From: Candidatus Thorarchaeota archaeon | GTDB lineage: Archaea; Asgardarchaeota; Thorarchaeia; Thorarchaeales; Thorarchaeaceae | DNA length: 64,000 bases | NCBI GenBank assembly: GCA_019057475.1 | Contig: DXJO01000027.1 | Coordinates: 36,174-100,173 of the forward strand | Reading direction: 5' to 3' | Notes under the pieces: model-generated | Databases searched by the model: none | Told to the model about the DNA's origin: nothing | What the model saw: only the letters and a program-made list of their open reading frames with translations | Shown here: piece by piece, positions 33,301 through 41,841 of the stretch | Numbering within the stretch: the first letter of the stretch is position 1 | How the letters are laid out: each line of letters starts with the position of its first letter | Position numbers and translations under genes: made by a program

Positions 33301-36229
33301 ACCAGTTCTGGGGGCAACCGTTACACTTACACTCAATGACACAAGGATCTTCGACTTCACACTGGGAGCAGACGACCAGTGGCATCTTTTGCTTGATGCC
33401 AGTGTGATTGATCTCGGCAACTGGGATGCCAATGTCACAGCCAATAAAACAGGTTACGACACTGGCACAATGAGCAGGATGATGCTGGTGCGAGTCGACC
33501 CGTGTACGGCTACACCAAACTGGTTGATCACAGAGATATACTACACTCATCAGACAGACCTAAACGTCACACTGCTCGACTCACTGGGCCATCCAATGGA
33601 AAGCACAATTGTAAACGCCACCTATAGTGGAGTCAACTACACCCTCATCCATGTAGTCAACGGAGTTTACAGGCTGCGTCTTAATGGTAGTGATGGGATG
33701 GGCACATACCCAATTCGGATATTCACATTCAGCTATGGATTCATGAACAGAACAGTGGATATCCAACTTGATATAGTAGAAACTCCGACCTCGCTCTATA
33801 CAAGTGGAACGAGAGTCTTTGAATACAGTGGAGCACAGGGCACGATCTTATACAATGACGGATGGCTCGTTTTCAATGTCCGTTATGAGGACATTGACTC
33901 AATTGTGCTGACTGGAGCTACACTGAATGTCACGATTGATGGCCAAGTGTACACACTCTCAATTCAACCGAGTAGCAACTACACGTTGACATTGTACGCC
34001 ATTCAGCTTGGAATCGGAATGCATAGTGGAAGTTTCCTCGCTGACATTTATGGTTACGAAACTAGGAATGAGCCATTCTCAATAGATGTGGAACCTGTGC
34101 CAGCACATATCGAAGTGAGCTTGGGTGTAGTCCCATCTGTCATGTTCCTCAATGACTCAGCTGTTATCAGATTCGATTACATAGACGACCACACTGGAAC
34201 GAGGATTGCTGACGCATCCACAATCATTTTCATTTGGCCAAACGACTTAGCCGTCCAGGATATTGATATCGGCAGATTCGAAGTCACTATCAGTTCCTTC
34301 TCTCTCGCTCTTACCGACCATGTACTAAATGTTACTCTTGGCCATGTCAACTTCACAACATCACAGTTCGTTCGAGTAATCAACATAAGACCGGTGAACA
34401 CACGCTTCACCGCATCTTCATCATTTGGGCAGTATGAAAACGAAACAGTAGTTTTGGCAGTCAACTATACTGACGTCGACCATGGACAGTTCATTCACTG
34501 GGCGAGCGTAAATGCAACCATTGAAGGGACCGTATTCCAGATGGAATACGTAGGAGAGGGAATCTATAGCTTCAATTTGCATATCACATGGCCCCCCGGC
34601 ACATACCAAATATCGTTTGCCGCATCTGCTGTAGGTTGTGCATCCAACCATACAACTGCACAACTTGCCGTCAGTGAGAAAACCGTTGTATACCTAACAC
34701 TCAGCGTCCTCGGTGCAAGCGAAGGGCAGTCCGCCCAGATTGAGGCTACTCTCAGGGAGAACGTTACTGAAGACCCTGTTCGAGGTGTCACCATATACTT
34801 TGAGGTTTCTATTGTCTTCGGCAACGGAACTGTATTGGTATACGAAGAGATCTATGCGTTCCCGACCAATGATGATGGAATAGCAAGCTTCGCCTATTTG
34901 ATTCCAACGGGCGAAACCAGTCCTGTGGACCATCTTGAAATTGTAGCCAGATTTGATGGCACAACCTCAATCTGGAGCACGGAAGCGTTGCGCTCTGTCC
35001 CTGTATCGCCAAGCATTCTTGGTGCGATAATGGCGTTCATTCTAACACCTCCGGGTATGTACATAGTCATTGGCTTCATCCTTCTAGCAACTGTGGCTGC
35101 ATTCTATAACAAGCGGATTAAGCCCAAGAAGAGGGCAGCCATGGATTCACTAGAGAGGCAGCTTCAGGACTTTGCAGACCTCGAAACACTTCGCCATTTC
35201 ATGGCAGTCTATCTTGACCGGGGAACATGTGTATTCTACCATCCATTTGTTGATGAACGCATACAGCCCGATTTGATCAGCGGATTCATCGCCGCTATCA
35301 CAAGTGTCTACGGGGAGATCAAGGGTGATGGAGTCAGAGGCACGCTTGAAGAGATTCAGTATCATGGCCTCCGACTCAATAGCTACAGCGGGAAGTACGT
35401 GATAGGCATCCTAATCCTAGAAGGCGAGATGACAAAGCTCCTCAGAGAGAGACTTCAGTTTTTCATCGAAGTGTTCGAAAAACACCATGAAACCTATCTT
35501 GAGGACTGGGATGGACTCATTGACTGCTTCGACCCCGAATGGGTGGTTTCAAACCTGACTGGATCGTTCAATTACACCTGTCTCTTGCCACACAGATTCG
35601 GAAAGAAGCGCAAAGTCAGCAAGCTGGATGGCAAGATACTGGACCTGATTGGAACACGAAGAGACAATAGAAGAGAGTTCTATCTCCGTGCCCTCATAAA
35701 GCCAGTAGCAGCGTTGATGGGAGCCTCAGAGGCGAAGGCACTGGACAAAATACTAGCCATGGAGGACAAGGGGCTCATAGAACCGATTGGCATTCAGACC
35801 GTTCTGCAACGACAGGGGCTTGGTCTTGCCAATGGAGAGGACGAAACTGTAACAGCGCCCGCATTAAAATCCAAGCCAAAATCACCACCGAAGGTCAAAC
35901 CGCCCAAGCTCAAGCCTGCCAAGAAGAAGATTGATGCACAAGATATAGACGATATCCTTCCGGAGCATGAACCATCTAAGCCACGAGAGGGAACAGAGAA
36001 GCATGAGCCTCGGAAACAACCCCCCGTTGTAGTGGTGGCACCAAAGGATGTAGATAAACCATCACCCATTATGACGCCGACACCAATAACAAAAGTCAAA
36101 GAGACCAAGGCCAAACCTGCTGAAAAGAAGAAGGCGCCCAAGGAGGAGATGAGCGAAGCGGACAAGTTCATTGCTGAGGTTATCGATCTCCTCGCAAAGG
36201 AGAAGAAGAAAAAAGGCAAGTCGGATTGA
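30377..36229 (+). CDS. Giant surface protein: Ig-like repeats, one membrane segment, cytosolic longin-like domain and Lys/Pro tail
   Basis: About 1950 residues from ATG 30377, which starts a basic-hydrophobic signal sequence (RRGNVVKRVLVSSVIIVLVLIIP); GTG 30344 is less likely. Residues about 60-640 are a unique ectodomain. From about 640 to 1540 lie roughly nine Ig-like beta repeats of 90-100 residues, several sharing the pattern YVEQVNLTVxY ... NVTIxG ... GxWxAxIxAWxYGYE. Many N-x-S/T sequons suggest heavy N-glycosylation. A membrane segment (AFILTPPGMYIVIGFILLATVAAFY, about 1548-1575) follows. The inside holds a longin/roadblock-like domain (about 1600-1718), a helical winged-helix-like part and a Lys/Pro-rich tail (KPKSPPKVKPPKLKPAKK). 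This is a receptor-like architecture; the ligand is unknown. Confidence 0.8.
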   Translation: MRMRRGNVVKRVLVSSVIIVLVLIIPLTGREADTSSWHRQSPDEPGRTSLELADVGGTGEDADSTLFMSRTFSDMQLSILNTYAATAKHNETLDLTEYLLPGWTLYNATMMLNNLTAAPEREVVGVNPQATENFKIEENLAGDVYTEELAQSFYGQPHNGSLLNYSIRYRAINYDPDYYGYAFHTIRSDYSSSSTNLTSHVNVTASIPYVWLTLSGSNANLSQDTVYWAMIDGTNLVEYLNVYPEVFWSSEDSAGDFDTAIFLVGWLTGRENEALLNYTYTPWDPGTNSALVFANPQDIALRANSTSATDPSVWSFSSSNKNITLVNFDSNQSVYIYHNLTLWYKRSATAQTDWNISTPGGNVLWNQTLTTAYPSITGIDARYVNFTRMTDWNPTGLYNGTTSTNHDNYTALGTVVRCANMTNGTWTLQFFAPNYVKSVDTYDSSDALEIQEAVNIQVDLDINSTISDGAILANTGFTNLTVYHEGASVHTPSNESVVAGKTHYLWDIEFHNDNGTFTIEVYWTNGTEAGYLAKEIVVFYPTTLVAAEYSIDAYTDDSFGISVYYNDTFTPQPLTGAFAVVEYSFDGGINTSMNDQGNGWWNATIFTIAKAPGTYNVTIYAEGCAIENQTAVIWATLIHETLPLTCVWSEPYQDNITYVEQTNLTVQYQLVNAANVTDANVNVTIVGMGTWQLHYDLASEIYWIQFNGSDFTTGLDTFTLNVSAWKTGHEAQFSDALSLTVRSAPTTMTLDWSSTTIDYLGQIDLTVNYTCDADGLAVPTGTVIANITIDGNSPLYLNLSGNFWTANLTGVFLDLGTHSVVVQAWAYGYEYQINSSYSLTVNNVTTDGLSVVWNPANVTIEYIDRLNLTVVYTYGGSAVPSTAIVNVTINGHSYDLNWSAGAWEGSIPGGDIGPGIWEATISAWLYGYEPRLNITSNINITLAANSYIVYWEPLDLNVTYVEQVNLTVIYTHDYQPVLGATVTLTLNDTRIFDFTLGADDQWHLLLDASVIDLGNWDANVTANKTGYDTGTMSRMMLVRVDPCTATPNWLITEIYYTHQTDLNVTLLDSLGHPMESTIVNATYSGVNYTLIHVVNGVYRLRLNGSDGMGTYPIRIFTFSYGFMNRTVDIQLDIVETPTSLYTSGTRVFEYSGAQGTILYNDGWLVFNVRYEDIDSIVLTGATLNVTIDGQVYTLSIQPSSNYTLTLYAIQLGIGMHSGSFLADIYGYETRNEPFSIDVEPVPAHIEVSLGVVPSVMFLNDSAVIRFDYIDDHTGTRIADASTIIFIWPNDLAVQDIDIGRFEVTISSFSLALTDHVLNVTLGHVNFTTSQFVRVINIRPVNTRFTASSSFGQYENETVVLAVNYTDVDHGQFIHWASVNATIEGTVFQMEYVGEGIYSFNLHITWPPGTYQISFAASAVGCASNHTTAQLAVSEKTVVYLTLSVLGASEGQSAQIEATLRENVTEDPVRGVTIYFEVSIVFGNGTVLVYEEIYAFPTNDDGIASFAYLIPTGETSPVDHLEIVARFDGTTSIWSTEALRSVPVSPSILGAIMAFILTPPGMYIVIGFILLATVAAFYNKRIKPKKRAAMDSLERQLQDFADLETLRHFMAVYLDRGTCVFYHPFVDERIQPDLISGFIAAITSVYGEIKGDGVRGTLEEIQYHGLRLNSYSGKYVIGILILEGEMTKLLRERLQFFIEVFEKHHETYLEDWDGLIDCFDPEWVVSNLTGSFNYTCLLPHRFGKKRKVSKLDGKILDLIGTRRDNRREFYLRALIKPVAALMGASEAKALDKILAMEDKGLIEPIGIQTVLQRQGLGLANGEDETVTAPALKSKPKSPPKVKPPKLKPAKKKIDAQDIDDILPEHEPSKPREGTEKHEPRKQPPVVVVAPKDVDKPSPIMTPTPITKVKETKAKPAEKKKAPKEEMSEADKFIAEVIDLLAKEKKKKGKSD

Positions 36230-36271
36230 CAATGGTGCGCAAATAACATTTATCTACGGCATGATTCCGGA

Positions 36272-36586
36272 ATGATGAGAGTGCAGACCTTGGCGTGGAA
36301 AATCGAGAACTACTACGTGGTGTCCGAAAAAGTACTGTGCGTAGAGGTCACGATCCCTCTTATGGAATTCTTGCACACAAAAGTCGACGATGTGAAGAAA
36401 GCTTGGCTTGAGATGATGAACCAGGTGTCCACAGAAACTCCCGGGTTCGACATGTCATGGGAGATAGAGCCCCGCGGTGATGATGCACTGGTGACAATCA
36501 AGATTGCGAAAGCGGGAGTTCTCAAGGATTTGACGGCTACTGAAACAAGAAACATGCTCAGCGCCGTAGATGCCTTGTTTGATTAG
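36272..36586 (+). CDS. Small hypothetical protein
   Basis: 104 residues with two alpha/beta units (SEKVLCVEVTIPLMEFLHTKVDDVKKAWLEMM and DDALVTIKIAKAGVLKDL, then TATETRNMLSAVDALFD). Soluble, without metal-binding Cys. It lies 42 bases after the giant surface gene on the same strand. The size and a strand-helix C-terminus bring the KEOPS subunit Pcc1 to mind, but key conserved residues were not recognised and no call is made. Confidence 0.65.
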   Translation: MMRVQTLAWKIENYYVVSEKVLCVEVTIPLMEFLHTKVDDVKKAWLEMMNQVSTETPGFDMSWEIEPRGDDALVTIKIAKAGVLKDLTATETRNMLSAVDALFD

Positions 36587-36637
36587 CAGTATCTTAATAG
36601 CGCCCATAAGCCAAGGTGCATCGTGAGTCAGCATTCC

Positions 36638-37348
36638 ATGAGAGTCTCAGACAAACTGTTCATTCTAGCTGTTGCGGGAACCCTTGTCTACGGCCTCATT
36701 GTAATCCTAATTCCTAACACCGTGGCAGTAAGTACTAGTTTCTACTACTGGTTCATGGATGCAGCCTCAGCTTTTGGGTATTCTGGAGCATTTGCTGTAT
36801 CCTTTCTGGGCAACGCGACAATACTGGTGCCTTTTCCATATGTCGTCGTTCCTTTTGTTTTAGGAGCGAACATGGGGTATGATCCGTGGTTCATTGGACT
36901 AGTGTCCGGGGTTGGAGCTGCAATCGGGGAGATGACCGGATATTTCGCAGGGTACTATGGAAGAAGACTCCTGAAAGAAGAGGACAAAGTCAACGGTTTC
37001 AGAGAATATGTGCAGCAACGCCCGAGCATGACACCTCTTATAGTTTGGTTCCTAGCCGCGACCCCTATCCCAGATGATCTGTTAATCGTTCCACTCGGTG
37101 TTGCCCGGTATTCATGGTGGAGAGTGTTTGTTCCGCTTCTTATTGGGAAAGCAGTATTCCTGACAGCAATAGCGTGGGCAGGAAGACTGGGTCTTGTTTG
37201 GGTAGAATCAGTGTTTCTTGGTGGAGACCCCAGCAGCCTAAGTTCAATATCTCTGGAGGCAATTGGTTTCCTTCTCATAGTCTTAGCTCTGTATATGATT
37301 GTGAGAGTGGACTGGAGTAAGAGGTTGGTCGCGAACTCATCAAACTAG
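36638..37348 (+). CDS. VTT/DedA-family (SNARE-associated domain) membrane protein, copy 1
   Basis: 236 residues from ATG 36638, chosen because its paralog aligns from the equivalent Met (MRVSDKLFIL against MRTVDKMFII). About five hydrophobic segments. The VTT motif region is visible in GLVSGVGAAIGEMTGYFAGYYGRRLL, and the second half in FLAATPIPDDLLIVPLGVARYSWWRVFVPLLIGK. VTT/DedA proteins move lipids between bilayer leaflets or support membrane homeostasis. The next gene is a tandem paralog. GTG 36623 is an alternative start. Confidence 0.85.
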   Translation: MRVSDKLFILAVAGTLVYGLIVILIPNTVAVSTSFYYWFMDAASAFGYSGAFAVSFLGNATILVPFPYVVVPFVLGANMGYDPWFIGLVSGVGAAIGEMTGYFAGYYGRRLLKEEDKVNGFREYVQQRPSMTPLIVWFLAATPIPDDLLIVPLGVARYSWWRVFVPLLIGKAVFLTAIAWAGRLGLVWVESVFLGGDPSSLSSISLEAIGFLLIVLALYMIVRVDWSKRLVANSSN

Positions 37349-37434
37349 TAACGCCGTGACCACGCTGCCTTATCATGTCTGTAAGAATATTCATATTGTA
37401 TGCTCAAGCAAATCACTTGGAGCAGACTTTCGCC

Positions 37435-38175
37435 ATGAGAACCGTAGATAAGATGTTCATTATCTCAATTATACTGGTGGCAGTCTATTGGGTTGTTTCG
37501 CTTGCCTATCCCGACATAACGAGTCCGATAACTGCTCTTTGCGAGTGGATGATTGAAAGCGCGGTTGTCATGGGCTATGCTGGAACTGCCATCATCTCGT
37601 TCTTGGGCAGCGCAAGTGTCATAGTCGAGGTGCCATTCGTAATAGTTCCATTTGTTCTTGGAGGGCTCAGAAGCTCACCCACTGGGCCATTCCTTTTCAA
37701 TCCCTGGCTGATTGGGCTTCTATCTGGAGTTGGCGCTACTCTAGGTGATATGGTCAGCTACGTTCTAGGTCACACGGGAGCTAGATTGCTCAAGGAAGGC
37801 GAGGCTAAGGAATTCAGGGAGTTCATCGATGAGCATCCAACTGCCACACCTCTAGCAATCTGGTTCCTGGCAGTAACTCCACTGCCACTTGACCCAGCAG
37901 TTGTATCATTGGGTGCAGCCAAGTATCCCTGGTGGAAAGTACTCATTCCGAGTCTAGTTGGTGAAATTATATTCTTAATGGGTGTTGCATGGGCAGGAAG
38001 ACTCAGCCTTGATTGGGTGCTAGCGCTGCTCGGAGTCGGAGGGCCAGCAACCATCTTATCGAGAACAAGCGAAGTCCTCGGTATCGTCCTATTGATCCTA
38101 ACGGTATACCTTGTGGTTCGACTTGACTGGTCCAAGCTCGCCTTAAGGAAGTCGCGCGAGTCTACGCAGGTCTGA
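37435..38175 (+). CDS. VTT/DedA-family membrane protein, copy 2
   Basis: 246 residues from ATG 37435, which aligns with copy 1. It shares GLLSGVGATLGDMVSYVLGHTGARLL and FLAVTPLPLDPAVVSLGAAKYPWWKVLIPSLVGE with copy 1 and differs mainly in a loop with RSSPTGPFLFNP. A tandem duplication is the natural explanation. The 3' end overlaps the convergent DUF35 gene by 14 bases. Confidence 0.85.
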   Translation: MRTVDKMFIISIILVAVYWVVSLAYPDITSPITALCEWMIESAVVMGYAGTAIISFLGSASVIVEVPFVIVPFVLGGLRSSPTGPFLFNPWLIGLLSGVGATLGDMVSYVLGHTGARLLKEGEAKEFREFIDEHPTATPLAIWFLAVTPLPLDPAVVSLGAAKYPWWKVLIPSLVGEIIFLMGVAWAGRLSLDWVLALLGVGGPATILSRTSEVLGIVLLILTVYLVVRLDWSKLALRKSRESTQV

Positions 38176-38551
38176 ACGCCAAGTAAGTGTGCCCGGACTT
38201 GCCTTTCTCATAATCCAGCTTCAATGGGATATCAAGTTTGACTTTCTCAGGTTTCTCGGGATCAACCCCTAGTAACCTAGCGCTGACGCGTGTGCCCTCC
38301 TCAAGCTCCACGATGGCAACGTAGTAGGGAGTTTCCTCCTGGAATTCATCCGGAGCAATGTGAATAACTGTGAAGGCCACCAGATTCCCCTTGCCACTGA
38401 CTTTGGCCCACTCCATCTTGGTTCCTCCGCAACCATAGCAGGTACCAGAGGGAGGAGCGATGATACGTCCACAGCTAACACACTTGTATGCTTGGAAGTT
38501 CTCATCTTCGATGTTCTTCTTGTAGACCTCAATCGTCGGTTTCTCACTCAT
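38162..38551 (-). CDS. DUF35 OB-fold/zinc-ribbon protein (thiolase partner)
   Basis: 129 residues. A rubredoxin-like zinc ribbon CVSCGRIIAPPSGTCYGCG is followed by an OB-fold (GKGNLVAFTVIHIAPDEFQEETPYYVAIVELEEG ... VKLDIPLKLDY). In archaea this family binds CoA-ester intermediates and bridges thiolase to HMG-CoA synthase, or forms the second subunit of thiolases. It overlaps the thiolase stop by four bases, which supports a complex with that enzyme. Confidence 0.9.
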   Translation of the reverse strand: MSEKPTIEVYKKNIEDENFQAYKCVSCGRIIAPPSGTCYGCGGTKMEWAKVSGKGNLVAFTVIHIAPDEFQEETPYYVAIVELEEGTRVSARLLGVDPEKPEKVKLDIPLKLDYEKGKSGHTYLAFRPA

Positions 38552-39720
38552 ACGTCCGACCTCCTGAAAATTGTGACCACTGCTGTTGCTCCGGTTCCTC
38601 CGAAATTATGCATTATGCCAGTGTCATGGTTGGCGACCTGGTTAGCACCTGCGTCGCCAATCAGCTCTCTGTAGATTACGACGGCTTGCTTAACTCCAGT
38701 AGCCCCCACTGGGTGCCCCACAGCTTTTAGACCACCCATAGGATTGACTGGCATATCACCATCTAGGGCTGTCACGCCATCTCTCAGAGCCTTTGCACCC
38801 TCACCAGGCTTGAAGAGCCCGATATCCTCAGACGCGATTATCTCTGCTATCGTGAAACAGTCGTGGACCACCGCAACGTCCATGTCCTTCGGACCCAGTT
38901 TAGCCATCTTGTATGCCTCCCTACTCGCTGCTATTGATGCCTCAAAGGCAGTCAAGTCATTCCGGTCGCAAAGATTCATGGAAGCGGATGCCTGCCCGGT
39001 CCCTATGATCTTAACCGGGAGGTCTGTGTACTGCTTAGCCTTCTCGTTTGATGTGAGAACAAGAGCGGCGCCTCCATCCGAAATTGGCGAGCAATCGAAA
39101 AGCTTCAAAGGCCAGGCAATGTATCTGGGAGTCATCGCCTTCTCCAGCGTAATTTCTTTCTGAAACTGCGCCAACGGGTTCGTGGACGCGTTCTTGTGCG
39201 CCTTCACTGCAGCACGGGCCATGTCTTCTTCGGTTGTCCCGTACTTGGCCATATGAGCAACAGCCGCGATTCCGAAGACACCCGGAAATGTCAATCCCAT
39301 ACTGGATTCAAACTCGTCATCTGCTGCTGCGGCCAGCGCCTCAGTGGCCTTGTTGGTTGTCACAGAGGTCATCTTCTCAGCCGAAGCAACCAGAACTGTG
39401 TCGTATATCCCAGATTCGATAGCCATCACTGCAGATCTCAGAGCAGTTGCTCCGGATGCACAAGCTGCTTCGTGTCGTGTAGCTGGCACTCCTCTCAGTC
39501 CGGCATAGTCTACTAGCAGCGGTGCAGTATGACCCTGATGGACCAGCATCTCCGGAATAAACGTACCAACGAAAACTGCTTGGATATCCTTCTTGGGAAT
39601 CCCTGCATTATTGGTGGCTCCATCAACAGCCTCAGCAAAAATTTCTCGTAGCGTGATGCCATCAAGCCTTCCGAATTTGGTCTGATAGGCGCTCACAACG
39701 TTTGTGTTCTTGAGCGGCAA
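38548..39720 (-). CDS. Thiolase (acetyl-CoA acetyltransferase/SCP2-like) with intact active site
   Basis: 390 residues. All active-site elements are present: nucleophile Cys in EAACASGATALRSAV (about residue 87), His in VVHDCFTIAE, and the C-terminal GHPVGATG box. It condenses or cleaves acyl-CoA, likely acetoacetyl-CoA formation for the mevalonate pathway or beta-oxidation. Paired by a four-base overlap with DUF35, as in archaeal thiolase-DUF35 complexes. Divergent from acyl-CoA dehydrogenase 123 bases away, which points to fatty or branched-chain acyl-CoA metabolism. Confidence 0.92.
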   Translation of the reverse strand: MPLKNTNVVSAYQTKFGRLDGITLREIFAEAVDGATNNAGIPKKDIQAVFVGTFIPEMLVHQGHTAPLLVDYAGLRGVPATRHEAACASGATALRSAVMAIESGIYDTVLVASAEKMTSVTTNKATEALAAAADDEFESSMGLTFPGVFGIAAVAHMAKYGTTEEDMARAAVKAHKNASTNPLAQFQKEITLEKAMTPRYIAWPLKLFDCSPISDGGAALVLTSNEKAKQYTDLPVKIIGTGQASASMNLCDRNDLTAFEASIAASREAYKMAKLGPKDMDVAVVHDCFTIAEIIASEDIGLFKPGEGAKALRDGVTALDGDMPVNPMGGLKAVGHPVGATGVKQAVVIYRELIGDAGANQVANHDTGIMHNFGGTGATAVVTIFRRSDV

Positions 39721-39843
39721 TTTGGCACTCTCTCCTCATTCTTGGTTGGGCGCTCGAAGAGGAAAGCCCATATACTGCTTCCGGTTGTGGCTCCGAAGGA
39801 TTTTAAGGGACATAGATAGTGGCTCGCCCTGAGTTGACAATCT

Positions 39844-41046
39844 ATGGACTTCAGACTGTCTGACAAGGAACAGAAGCTCTGGGAAAGGGCAGAAAAATTC
39901 ACACGTGAGCATATCACTCCGCGGGCCCATATCCTTGAAACGCGCGACGAGTTTCCCAAGGAGGTTGTCCAGAAGGCGTATGAGGCTGGATTGATGAACC
40001 TGCACATACCGCCTGAAGCGGGTGGTCCTGGCGTTTCACTTCTTGCTGAAACTCTCGTATCGGAAGCTACAGGTTACGGGTGTGCCGGGATGGCAACTTC
40101 GATTATGTGCAACAACCTCGCGTTTGCACCATTAGTCATAGGCGCAACCATCGAACAGCTTAAGGAATACGTTGAACCACTAATCACAGGCAAAGATGCC
40201 AAATTTGGCTCATTCTGTCTGACTGAAAGAAAAGCGGGTTCAGATGTTGCAGCAATTGCAACCCGCGCAGAGAGGGATGGCGACGAGTACATCATCAATG
40301 GAATGAAATGCTTCGCTACGAGTGCGCCACAGGCATCTCTCTTCACAGTGTTCGCCTCAACCCAACCAGAACTTAAACACAAAGGGCTTTCCGTTTTCAT
40401 GGTCCCGAAAACCAAGGGTGTGAAAATCGGCTTCATTGAGAACAAGGTGGGTCAGAAGAACTCGGTTCAGAGCGAAGTCATTTTTGAAGACGTCAGGGTG
40501 CCCAAAGAATGTCTTGTGGGCAAAGAAGGCGAAGGCTTCAAGATCGCGATGACGACGCTGGATAAGACGAGAGCTGGCATTGCAGCCATTGCTACAGGGG
40601 TTGCTCAAAGAGCCGTTGACGAGGCGGCTAGATTCGCAAGCATTCGACATCAATTCGGGAAGCCCGTTGGCAGGTTCCAAGGAATCAGCTTCAAGCTCGC
40701 AGATATGGGTGCGAAAGCGGCTGCATCACGTCATCTAACTAGATACGCAGCTTGGCTAGCTGACAACAACCTGCCGGTTTCGAAGGACTCTGCGTTTGCC
40801 AAGTTTTTCGCTGCTGATTCCGCCATGCAGAACGCAATAGACGCCATCCAGATAATGGGCGGATATGGCTACCTTGTGGAATACCCTGTTGAGAAGCTCA
40901 TGCGAGATGCAAAGCTGCTGCAGATATATGAGGGAACCAACGAGATTCAGCGCCTTGTTGCTGGCAATACTATGTTGAAGGAGTCTGTGAATTTAGACAC
41001 AGGCTTCCATGTCAAATACGACGGCAAAGATGCGCCAATAGTCTAG
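39844..41046 (+). CDS. Acyl-CoA dehydrogenase
   Basis: 400 residues, the standard length. FAD-binding and substrate motifs include FCLTERKAGSDVAAIATRAERDGDEYIINGMK, DKTRAGIAAIATGVAQRAVD and RHQFGKPVGRFQGISFKLADM. The C-terminal IMGGYGYLVEYPVEKLMRDAKLLQIYEGTNEIQR contains the catalytic Glu of the YEGT motif. It oxidises acyl-CoA at the alpha-beta bond, passing electrons to an ETF-like acceptor that is not in this window. Divergent from the thiolase gene. Confidence 0.93.
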   Translation: MDFRLSDKEQKLWERAEKFTREHITPRAHILETRDEFPKEVVQKAYEAGLMNLHIPPEAGGPGVSLLAETLVSEATGYGCAGMATSIMCNNLAFAPLVIGATIEQLKEYVEPLITGKDAKFGSFCLTERKAGSDVAAIATRAERDGDEYIINGMKCFATSAPQASLFTVFASTQPELKHKGLSVFMVPKTKGVKIGFIENKVGQKNSVQSEVIFEDVRVPKECLVGKEGEGFKIAMTTLDKTRAGIAAIATGVAQRAVDEAARFASIRHQFGKPVGRFQGISFKLADMGAKAAASRHLTRYAAWLADNNLPVSKDSAFAKFFAADSAMQNAIDAIQIMGGYGYLVEYPVEKLMRDAKLLQIYEGTNEIQRLVAGNTMLKESVNLDTGFHVKYDGKDAPIV

Positions 41047-41076
41047 TCCATGTAATGACTGAATTCGGAAAATGAT

Positions 41077-41835
41077 TTGGAGACACCCATCTTGAAGGAA
41101 AATATAACCATCAAGACGATCAAAGAGAGACGCGCAATCAGGGACTATGAAACGTCCAAGGACGTGTCTGATGAACTAGTTCATGAGATTATCGAAGCCG
41201 GTGGCTATGCACCGAGTGCAGAAAATCAACAGCCATGGCGAGTCATCGTTGTTCGTGATAGGAAGTTGCAGAAATTCATCGGTCAGATTGCAGTTGAAAG
41301 GACAATCGAGCTATTTGGCCGAGCAACTCCCCGCGAAGAAATTGAACGTCGTCTGAGCTACATCCAAGCTAAACCAAGCTTGGAGCGAACTATTGACATA
41401 CTCGTAACTGGCAAACGCTTTGAATATATCAAGGGAGAACCTGAAACCAATGGCGCTCCTGTTTTGCTCGTGCTTGCCGTTGATCAAACGCACGTTGGAA
41501 ACTCCCAACCAACATTGAGAGGCACAGGAGGCGTGTATGGATGGTCGTCACCGAGACATGCAGTCATTGCAGGCTCGATGATGATGCAGAATATGGCTTT
41601 GGCAGCCGCCAGTCTGGGGCTTGGAAGCTGCGTGTCTTCAGTACAGCTGGATCATTTCGATGATGTTGGCGCAGTATCGGAGAAGCTTGGAATTCCCTAT
41701 CCTCACTGGGTGCCAATTCTGTGTCTGACTTTAGGATATCCAAAGTTTGCACGCACACTTGGTCCACCCCGTCAGCCGCCCGAAGAGGTAGCGTTCAGTA
41801 ACAAGTGGGGCAAACCGTTCAGAGTGAAGAGGTGA
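41077..41835 (+). CDS. Nitroreductase-family FMN oxidoreductase
   Basis: 252 residues from a TTG start 30 bases after the acyl-CoA dehydrogenase stop; the nearest upstream ATG runs into a stop. The family start IKERRAIRDYETSKDVSDELVHEIIEAGGYAPSAENQQPWRVIVV binds FMN phosphate with RRAxRDY. PRHAVIAGSMMMQNMALAAASLGLGSC and VPILCLTLGYP complete the fold. The physiological substrate is unknown. Probably co-transcribed with its neighbours. Confidence 0.9.
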   Translation: METPILKENITIKTIKERRAIRDYETSKDVSDELVHEIIEAGGYAPSAENQQPWRVIVVRDRKLQKFIGQIAVERTIELFGRATPREEIERRLSYIQAKPSLERTIDILVTGKRFEYIKGEPETNGAPVLLVLAVDQTHVGNSQPTLRGTGGVYGWSSPRHAVIAGSMMMQNMALAAASLGLGSCVSSVQLDHFDDVGAVSEKLGIPYPHWVPILCLTLGYPKFARTLGPPRQPPEEVAFSNKWGKPFRVKR

Positions 41836-41841
41836 CATCAT

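Noticed and set aside
36272..36586. Possible Pcc1 (KEOPS) subunit
   Set aside because: Size and secondary structure are similar, but no conserved residues of the family could be identified.
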